A stretch of DNA of 19,411 bases from a bacterium (lineage in GTDB: Bacteria > Spirochaetota > UBA4802 > UBA5550): the NCBI GenBank assembly GCA_024224995.1, contig JAAENB010001015.1, positions 1 to 19,411 on the forward strand, written 5' to 3'. The notes beneath the pieces were generated by a model. The model made no database searches and was not told where the DNA came from. It saw nothing but the letters and a program-made list of their open reading frames with translations. Shown piece by piece: positions 1-4,819 of the stretch. Numbering within the stretch: position 1 is the stretch's first letter; the number at the start of each line of letters is the position of its first letter. The position numbers and the translations under genes were made by a program.

Positions 1-144
1 GCTATTCTCTATACCACGTCAAACATTGTTCATGAATACAATACCACACAGTACGTAGCTGCGTCTCTTTCTCTTTTCGCGGCAGTAGCTCTGCTCTTCT
101 GGTATATTCTGAGGATTGTTATGGCTTTTATGGGTGATGATTAA
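1..144 (+). CDS. Bax inhibitor-1/YccA family membrane protein, C-terminal end (partial)
   Basis: The window opens inside this gene; 47 codons remain before TAA at 142-144. The visible residues include ILYTTSNIVHEYNTTQYVAA, then a hydrophobic helix (about LSLFAAVALLFWYILRIVM) and a short polar tail. This matches my recollection of the last segments of bacterial BI-1/YccA proteins, where a conserved loop ending in HxYxTxQYVAA precedes the final membrane helix. Family members are multi-pass inner-membrane proteins; E. coli YccA interacts with the FtsH protease and others have been linked to ion leak. The N-terminal helices lie outside the window, so neither start nor operon partners can be judged. 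A strong dyad lies just after the stop. Confidence 0.7.
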   Translation, partial: AILYTTSNIVHEYNTTQYVAASLSLFAAVALLFWYILRIVMAFMGDD

Positions 145-152
145 AAGTAATA

Positions 153-186
153 CGCGTACGCGCACGGCGCGCCGTGCCCGTACGCG
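153..186 (+). terminator. Long GC-rich dyad after the BI-1 gene, possible terminator
   Basis: Each 17-base half matches the other in reverse complement except one C/C mismatch (161/178): CGCGTACG, C, GCACGGCG, then CGCCGTGC, C, CGTACGCG. There is no loop, so a hairpin would open a few central bases. It begins 9 bases after the BI-1 stop and is followed by a moderately T-rich stretch (GTGTTTCTTT), which would suit an intrinsic terminator. A dispersed palindrome or protein-binding site is the alternative. Confidence 0.5.
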
Positions 187-212
187 GTGTTTCTTTGGGT
201 TTACCCCTCTGT

Positions 213-260
213 GACGTTTTTGTGTAGGGGAGAGGCATGCCTCAATGCCATTAAGTTAAG
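213..260 (+). repeat. Left copy of ~48 bp inverted repeat bracketing the ribbon-helix-helix gene
   Basis: The reverse complement of these 48 bases matches 1188-1237 with only two single-base insertions in the right copy. Each copy contains the palindrome GAGGCATGCCTC and the string TTAACTTAATGGCATT (in one orientation). The two copies point inward and enclose about 930 bases with a single convincing gene. Confidence 0.8.
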
Positions 261-429
261 CGTCTCCTCAATCGTTTTTTAGCCGGATATCGCCGGAATT
301 CCTCTACAGGGGAAAAAATCAAAAAAAATCGCGAGATTTAAAAAAAAATTTAGTATTTCGGCTCTCCCATTCGTCCTATTAATGAGGGGTTTTGTTTCTA
401 CTCCAAATTTTAACTTCAGGAGAATCTTT

Positions 430-891
430 ATGCACCTGGTTTACACTACCTTCAATATTACTCTGGAAAATTTCGCGTTGCTGCAATCTTCCGCTAAAAA
501 GATGGGCATCGCCCGAAGTCGTCTCGTGGAATTGCTTATCCAGCAGGTTATGGAAAAGGATCCTTTTGACTACAAGATGTTCGGCACTGTTAAATACCAG
601 CTCTCTCCCTTTGAGGACGAGTGGTATCACTGCCACGTTGTTTTTGACTCGTCCGTATACGAGAATTGCCTGGACTTACGCAAGGTCCATAAGTTGTCGG
701 TTTCCGGAATTATTGCTTACGCTATAAATAACTACCTGGACGATCTGTTGCTCTCCAAAGATCCAAAGGGAGATGTTGATAAGTATCAACACAACTATAT
801 TTTCAGTGAGGGCAAATATGACGGAATTAAGACCTTTGTTATGTTTTGGGGAGTTCCCAATCAGGAGACTCTGCAAAAGTTCCTGTTATAG
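430..891 (+). CDS. Small regulator-like protein with two ribbon-helix-helix-like segments
   Basis: I chose the ATG at 430 (153 aa) over the upstream in-frame ATG at 382 because AGGAGA (418-423) sits 6 bases before it. I recognise no named family. Residues 4-41 run strand-helix-helix: polar strand TTFNIT, helix, turn GIARS, then helix RLVELLIQQVM, as in CopG/Arc-type DNA-binding proteins. Residues 68-105 repeat the pattern (HVVFDSSVY, helix, LSVSG, IIAYAINNYL). The two second helices align without gaps as SRLVELLIQQVM and SGIIAYAINNYL, so the chain may be a fused, pseudo-dimeric ribbon-helix-helix protein. The last 40 residues are of unknown type. The gene is bracketed by inverted repeats and stands alone. 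DNA binding is inference. Confidence 0.7.
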   Translation: MHLVYTTFNITLENFALLQSSAKKMGIARSRLVELLIQQVMEKDPFDYKMFGTVKYQLSPFEDEWYHCHVVFDSSVYENCLDLRKVHKLSVSGIIAYAINNYLDDLLLSKDPKGDVDKYQHNYIFSEGKYDGIKTFVMFWGVPNQETLQKFLL

Positions 892-1187
892 ACAAAATTA
901 ACTTCTGATACTATAAATAAAACCCTAATCTAACCCCAATCCGCCTCCGGCAATTTCAGGAGAAGGGCGAGGTATGCCCGGAGTAATATGGACTCCTTAT
1001 AAAAATGTCCTGATATAAGCAGAACAAGTCAAAATCATAACCAAAACCGCTAAATTCAGGCAAAAGACCCGAGGCAAACCTGTATATCGAACTGTATTCC
1101 CCATTGATCTCTTGAAAAAACACAATTTTATTTGATTTTTTGGATTCCTTAACGATAGTTATCAACATATTTTGTTTACGGCTCGTC
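892..1187. other. Intergenic stretch without a supported gene
   Basis: Between the ribbon-helix-helix gene and the right inverted repeat I see no RNA gene, no clear terminator and no convincing reading frame. A 70-codon minus-strand frame (956-1168) has no ribosome site and no recognisable motif. Confidence 0.5.
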
Positions 1188-1237
1188 CTTAACTTAATGG
1201 CATTGGAGGCATGCCTCTCCCGCTACACAAAAACGTC
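1188..1237 (-). repeat. Right copy of ~48 bp inverted repeat
   Basis: This 50-base stretch is the inverted partner of 213-260, with two extra G bases relative to it. It contains GGAGGCATGCCTCTCC (1205-1220) and runs directly into the dispersed repeat that begins at AACGTCTC (about 1232). Confidence 0.8.
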
Positions 1238-1427
1238 TCGCAGAAACCAACCCCGGCAAGAATCCCCGGCACCCAACCCGGTATCAACACAGTTTCTGAC
1301 CTATTTTTCCCGGCCATCCGGTGTCTGAGCGGAGCCGAAGACCCGGGTTCTGTTCTGTTTCACGGGGTTGAAACCCCGGGAGCAGAAAAGGCTCCGGTCT
1401 AAATCCCCTCGCAGGGGTTGGGGGGCC
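1232..1427 (+). repeat. Mosaic dispersed repeat, copy 1 (modules A then B)
   Basis: Module A (about 1275-1330) contains CAGTTTCTGACCTATTTTTC followed by GGCCATCCGGTGT. It recurs at 10457-10514 with five substitutions and one gap over about 54 bases, and more weakly, inverted, at 6769-6806. Module B (about 1345-1427) holds CGGGTTCTG, GGGGTTGAAACCCC and CGCAGGGGTTGGGGG. It recurs inverted at about 6815-6915. No coding function is apparent, although module A reads as GI(N/D)TVSDLFFP in one frame. Confidence 0.7.
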
Positions 1428-1430
1428 AGC

Positions 1431-1471
1431 AAAAAAACTCCCTTATTCCCGGACACCGGAAATAAGGGAGT
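1431..1471 (-). terminator. Intrinsic terminator of the arsM operon
   Basis: On the minus strand the stem ACTCCCTTATT pairs perfectly with AATAAGGGAGT (outer 11 bp, with further CCGG/CCGG pairing inside). It is followed at once by a run of seven T. It lies 21 bases after the methyltransferase stop codon and is a textbook rho-independent terminator. Confidence 0.92.
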
Positions 1472-1492
1472 GTGATAAATATTTAATCGGGA

Positions 1493-2362
1493 TTAGTTTT
1501 CCTCTCCCGGTTTTTGAGCAAAAACTTTTATACTAACAACGGAGCTAACAGTTTCTTTCAGTTGTTCCGGAGTCGCTTTAGTTTGTTTAATAACAGACTC
1601 ACCAATAGGGTCATTTTCCCAGTTCTCAACAGGAAACCGGGATTCGCTCACTATTTCCACACCGGTAAAACCCGCGCTTTTCATTGTTTTTATATAGTCA
1701 TCTTTTAATAACGCGCCCGACACACAGCCAACATACGCTTCGAGAGAATTCCGTACTTCTTCGGGCAGCTCTTTATCCAGGACAATATCGGAAACCATAA
1801 CTCTGCCGCCGGGTTTGAGCACCCTGAACGCTTCCCGGAAAACCCGGTCCTTATCCGTAGAAAGATTGATTACGCAGTTAGATATAATGGCATCAACCAG
1901 GTTATCACCAACCGGAAGATTCTCAATCTCCCCGAGCCTGAATTCAATATTCTGATAGTTGCTTTTACTGAGATTGGTCCGCGCCCGGTCGATCATATCA
2001 GCAGTCATATCAACCCCAATAACTTTTCCGGAAGGCCCTACCCGCTCAGCAGATAAAAAGCAGTCAAGCCCGCCGCCCGAACCAAGATCCAGAACGGTTT
2101 CACCTTCTTTTAAAGAAGCAACCGCAACGGGGTTTCCGCACCCAAGTCCAAGGTTTGCCTCATCAGGAATTGATTTTAGTTCCTCTTCGGAATAGCCAAT
2201 GCTCTTACTTATTTCCACAGTCGGCCCAGCTCCGCAGCAAGACGAAGAGGCTGAAGTAGTCGAAGATGATGAAGACGCGGACGGACCGCAGCAGCCGCCA
2301 TTGCTTCTGGCTATAGCCCCATAATTTTCTCTTACAGACTTTCGAATTTCTTGTTCGTTCAT
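1493..2362 (-). CDS. arsM: Arsenite S-adenosylmethionine methyltransferase
   Basis: This 289-residue protein is the usual size for bacterial ArsM. The SAM-binding motif I is LDLGSGGGLD (91-100), followed by GVDMT (116-120). The three cysteines that bind As(III) in the family are visible: C75 (LGLGCGNP), C163 (SNCVINLS) and C213 (YVGCVSGAL). They are set in the spacing expected for methylation of arsenite to mono- and dimethylated species, a cytosolic detoxification step. A low-complexity Ser-rich N-terminal insert carries two extra CC pairs (C24-C25, C42-C43), which may bind metalloid before transfer. The gene follows the AbrB-type gene by 62 bases and shares its promoter and terminator. The ribosome site before the ATG is a modest GGGGG run. 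Confidence 0.9.
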   Translation of the reverse strand: MNEQEIRKSVRENYGAIARSNGGCCGPSASSSSSTTSASSSCCGAGPTVEISKSIGYSEEELKSIPDEANLGLGCGNPVAVASLKEGETVLDLGSGGGLDCFLSAERVGPSGKVIGVDMTADMIDRARTNLSKSNYQNIEFRLGEIENLPVGDNLVDAIISNCVINLSTDKDRVFREAFRVLKPGGRVMVSDIVLDKELPEEVRNSLEAYVGCVSGALLKDDYIKTMKSAGFTGVEIVSESRFPVENWENDPIGESVIKQTKATPEQLKETVSSVVSIKVFAQKPGEEN

Positions 2363-2424
2363 AATTGAACCCCCGTTATATTTATGTTTTTCTCAAAAAC
2401 CAGGCTGGAGGTTATTCTCAGTTT

Positions 2425-2703
2425 TTAACTTCCCGATATTTCAGACATCATAGGTCCAAGAAAACTCTTAACCATTCCGCCAAGCTCATCGGCTTTTATG
2501 AGGGAAATACAGCATACATCGCCCTCTTTTTCCCAGCTCACAACTGCCAGTTTGTCCCCGGCCTTTAAATTGGCCTTTTCCCGTAAATCTTTTGGGAGAA
2601 CCATCTGGCCCCTTTCATCAATACTAATTAATGACTCTACTTTGCAGCAGCTGCCGGTTTCGCTTCCGCAGCAGGATGAATTGTTTGTATTTTCTTGTGC
2701 CAT
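2425..2703 (-). CDS. AbrB/SpoVT-fold regulator with paired cysteines (HgcAB-associated-protein-like)
   Basis: The 92-residue protein has a Cys-rich head (CC at 11-12 and 19-20) followed by a swapped-hairpin AbrB DNA-binding core, residues about 23-70: ISIDERGQMVLPKDLREKA, then LKAGDKLAVVSWE. A third CC pair (64-65) lies in the last strand. The pattern recalls the small AbrB-like proteins annotated as HgcAB-associated protein; this is from memory, and hgcA and hgcB are not in the window. It sits first in an operon with arsM, so a metalloid-responsive regulator acting on its own promoter is the simplest inference. AGGAA lies about 8 bases before the ATG. Whether the cysteine pairs sense As(III) or Hg(II), or deliver metalloid to ArsM, cannot be told here. 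Confidence 0.75.
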   Translation of the reverse strand: MAQENTNNSSCCGSETGSCCKVESLISIDERGQMVLPKDLREKANLKAGDKLAVVSWEKEGDVCCISLIKADELGGMVKSFLGPMMSEISGS

Positions 2704-2731
2704 TTGTTGTTCCTCTTTTTTACAAGCTTAT

Positions 2732-2774
2732 TCAGATAATGCTGATTTATTACATCAATCAGTAATTTCTGATT
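2732..2774 (-). promoter_or_regulatory. Two operator-like dyads in the leader of the AbrB-arsM operon
   Basis: TCAG-N6-CTGA occurs twice, at 2732-2745 and 2759-2772, 27 bases apart, with A/T-rich spacers. The second extends to AATCAG-TAATTT-CTGATT (2757-2774). They lie between the predicted -10 box (2783-2788) and the start codon of the AbrB-like gene, so the second overlaps the expected transcription start. The position suits repression by the AbrB-like protein or an ArsR-type regulator encoded elsewhere. Confidence 0.55.
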
Positions 2775-2782
2775 ACACTGAT

Positions 2783-2811
2783 AAAATACTCAATTTAGAC
2801 GCTATCGTCAA
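2783..2811 (-). promoter_or_regulatory. Sigma-70-type promoter for the AbrB-arsM operon
   Basis: On the minus strand, TTGACG (2806-2811) is followed by a 17-base spacer and TATTTT (2783-2788). The predicted start falls near 2776, giving a leader of about 70 bases that carries two dyads. Confidence 0.65.
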
Positions 2812-2899
2812 GCAAATTCAGTAAAAATTTCCCCAAAATTTAAAATTTTATTATTTTTTTAGAATAAATCTCCTTTTTATCTTTTACCCGTACTCATGG

Positions 2900-2986
2900 A
2901 GCGGCGCTAACGCGCCGCTGGAGATAGGGGGTAGAGGGGGCGAAGCCCCCTCTACCCCCTATCTCCAGCGCAGCGCTAGCTGCGCT
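2900..2986. repeat. Three directly abutting perfect hairpins
   Basis: Hairpin 1 (2900-2919) has 8 bp arms AGCGGCGC/GCGCCGCT around TAAC. Hairpin 2 (2920-2966) has perfect 22 bp arms around a GAA loop, so its tip reads GCGAAGC. Hairpin 3 (2967-2986) has 8 bp arms AGCGCAGC/GCTGCGCT around GCTA. There is no base between them. The rest of the 412-base interval (2704-3115) holds the two promoters described separately, and I see no gene in it. Confidence 0.85.
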
Positions 2987-3036
2987 TCTCTCGATGTAAA
3001 GAGCAGTTTAACTTGCTTCCTGCACCTGTATTCTTA

Positions 3037-3065
3037 TTGACTAAAAACAATATCTTATTTATAAA
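3037..3065 (+). promoter_or_regulatory. Sigma-70-type promoter for the acyl-CoA synthetase alpha-like gene
   Basis: TTGACT (3037-3042), a 17-base spacer and TATAAA (3060-3065) make a near-consensus promoter. The expected start is near 3072, about 45 bases before the ATG at 3116. It lies 50 bases downstream of the triple hairpin. Confidence 0.7.
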
Positions 3066-3115
3066 AAACCCGGCTGAATGGTCAGACTAATAAATAAACA
3101 AATAGAGAGAAAAAA

Positions 3116-4579
3116 ATGAAAAATCTGGACAAACTATTTTACCCGGAATCGATAGCGGTTGTGGGGGCATCGGAAACAATATTTAAGTGGGGAGCCAATA
3201 TAACGACCAATATCCTGGAAGGAGGCTATAAAGGAGCGGTTTACCCGGTAACAAAATCGAAAGAAACCATTTACGGATTAAAAGCCTATCCAACTTTACG
3301 AGACATAGAAGAAAGCATAGATCTCGTTATTATAGCGACTCCGGCGAAAAGTGTCATGGATATAGCCAGGGACTGCACAACGAAAGGTATAAAAAACGTC
3401 GTACTGGTATCATCAGGCTTTAGTGAAGCGGGAGAAGAGGGAACAAAGCTGGAAAAAGAGCTCATAGATTACGCAAAGGAGCATTCACTGGATATAATGG
3501 GCCCCAACACAATGGGCATGGGTAGTATGGGATGCAGCTTATACGGCACAGGAGCGCAGACCCGGCCAAAACCGGGGAATATATCAATAATAGCGCAGAG
3601 TGGAAATGTGGGAAACCAGATGATGCTCTGGGCGGAACTGCAGGGAATCGGGATAGGAAAATTCGTAGGTTCCGGGAACGAAGCCGTGCTAAAATGCGAG
3701 GATTATATAGAATATTTTGAACAGGATGAACACACGTCCGTAATAATGATCTACCTGGAGGGGGTAGACGACGGGCGAAAGTTTACGGAGATAGCAAAGC
3801 GGACAACAGCCAAAAAACCGATTGTGATATTAAAAACCGGGAGAAGTGAAGTAGGCAGCATGGCAGCGCAGTCCCATACCGGGTCAATGGCAGGATCTTT
3901 TAAGGTATTTGAGAGTATGGTAAAACAAACCGGCATAACCCTGGTAAAGAGTCAAAATGATTTACTGGAGGTTTCAGCCGCGTTTGACGCGTTTCCATTA
4001 CCAAAAGGAAACCGGGTAGGAGTTGTAACCATGGGAGGAGGCTGGGGAGTCATCACCGCGGATCGATGCGCGGAAGAGGGCCTGGAACTGCCTCCGCTGC
4101 CCGATGATATAATCAAAGAACTCGACACAATGCTGCCCCCATTCTGGAGCAGGGCAAACCCCGTAGACCTGGTGGGAGAACCCAATTCCGAATTATTTAT
4201 GAGATCAATAGAATTAATGGCAGCATCGGAAGCATTTGATGCCGTAATATTTCTTGGGGTTATTAATGCCTTTACACTGGCCATGCGCCCTATTCAATCC
4301 GCGCATAAGCTGGGGGCCATTTCCGATGAGGATTTGGATAATATATGTTCGGCAATGGATCAGAAGCAGTTAGACGCACTGGACTTCATCTTACAATTAA
4401 TGGAAAAGTACAATAAACCCATATACCCGGTCTCGCTTGCTACATTTGCCGGAGATGAAAAGATCTACTCAAATAACAACAGCAAATACAAGCTCATCAT
4501 TTACAGCACACCGGAAGACGCCACCATGTGCTTATCCCAACAGGTAAAATATTTTCAATACCTGGAAAAACGAAAATAA
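3116..4579 (+). CDS. Acyl-CoA synthetase (NDP-forming), alpha-subunit-like protein
   Basis: The 487-residue protein matches the alpha part of the NDP-forming acyl-CoA synthetase superfamily, which links acyl-CoA cleavage to ATP or GTP formation. A CoA-binding Rossmann domain opens it (IAVVGASE, 13-20; MGPNTMG, 128-134). A succinyl-CoA-ligase-like flavodoxin domain (about 150-290) follows, with IIAQSGNVGN (158-167), and then a third alpha domain (about 300-460). The phosphorylated histidine of the family is H254 in SHTGS, and the stabilising glutamate is E215 in YLEG. The ATP-grasp beta subunit needed for nucleotide phosphorylation is neither fused nor adjacent. The gene stands alone behind its own promoter, with only a weak GAGAG ribosome site. 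A partner encoded elsewhere, or a related acyltransferase role, is possible. Confidence 0.82.
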   Translation: MKNLDKLFYPESIAVVGASETIFKWGANITTNILEGGYKGAVYPVTKSKETIYGLKAYPTLRDIEESIDLVIIATPAKSVMDIARDCTTKGIKNVVLVSSGFSEAGEEGTKLEKELIDYAKEHSLDIMGPNTMGMGSMGCSLYGTGAQTRPKPGNISIIAQSGNVGNQMMLWAELQGIGIGKFVGSGNEAVLKCEDYIEYFEQDEHTSVIMIYLEGVDDGRKFTEIAKRTTAKKPIVILKTGRSEVGSMAAQSHTGSMAGSFKVFESMVKQTGITLVKSQNDLLEVSAAFDAFPLPKGNRVGVVTMGGGWGVITADRCAEEGLELPPLPDDIIKELDTMLPPFWSRANPVDLVGEPNSELFMRSIELMAASEAFDAVIFLGVINAFTLAMRPIQSAHKLGAISDEDLDNICSAMDQKQLDALDFILQLMEKYNKPIYPVSLATFAGDEKIYSNNNSKYKLIIYSTPEDATMCLSQQVKYFQYLEKRK

Positions 4580-4586
4580 TACCAAC

Positions 4587-4634
4587 ATGAATGCATGTAG
4601 AGAAGAGGCATGCCTCTCATCTACATGCATTCAT
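4587..4634. repeat. Nested palindrome after the acyl-CoA synthetase-like gene
   Basis: Outer arms of 15 bp (4587-4601 and 4620-4634, ATGAATGCATGTAGA and its complement) enclose the 14 bp palindrome AGAGGCATGCCTCT (4604-4617). It starts 7 bases after the stop codon, so it may end transcription, but no T-run follows. The same AGGCATGCCT core lies in both inverted repeats around the ribbon-helix-helix gene. Confidence 0.8.
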
Positions 4635-4735
4635 TGGATAAAGGTCAGCCTCCCGGATAAAAGATCCCGGCTAAACAACTTCGAACTTCTTTTTTTCCCC
4701 CGTCCAGACGGGATGTACATTTTCCCATTAAAAAC

Positions 4736-4763
4736 TTGACAACAAAAGCACATGAAATCAAAT
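4736..4763 (+). promoter_or_regulatory. Candidate promoter of the PPC-repeat lipoprotein gene
   Basis: A perfect -35 box TTGACA (4736-4741) is followed at 16 bases by TCAAAT (4758-4763), a 4-of-6 match to the -10 consensus; AAATAC at 18 bases is a weaker choice. The expected start falls next to the dyad at 4773-4792. Confidence 0.5.
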
Positions 4764-4772
4764 ACCGCTTTC

Positions 4773-4792
4773 ATGAGTGATTACTCACTCAT
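4773..4792. promoter_or_regulatory. Operator-like dyad ATGAGTGA-N4-TCACTCAT
   Basis: Two perfect 8-base arms flank TTAC. The dyad sits just after the candidate promoter and 11 bases before AGGAGG (4804-4809) of the lipoprotein gene. The TGAGTGA-N4-TCACTCA form resembles TetR/AcrR-family operators, and a repressor bound here would block transcription start. In RNA it could instead form a short leader hairpin. Confidence 0.5.
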
Positions 4793-4819
4793 ATATTATA
4801 TCCAGGAGGATTATATTCT

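Noticed and set aside
382..429. Upstream start codon for the ribbon-helix-helix gene
   Set aside because: The ATG at 430 has AGGAGA 6 bases upstream and yields a protein beginning at the first predicted strand.
956..1168. 70-codon minus-strand frame in the interval after the ribbon-helix-helix gene
   Set aside because: No ribosome site, no recognisable motif and no conservation visible; composition looks like chance reading of AT-rich sequence.
2900..2986. tRNA-like cloverleaf
   Set aside because: Three arms exist, but there is no acceptor stem, no D/T-loop consensus and the middle arm is 22 bp; it is a hairpin array, not a tRNA.
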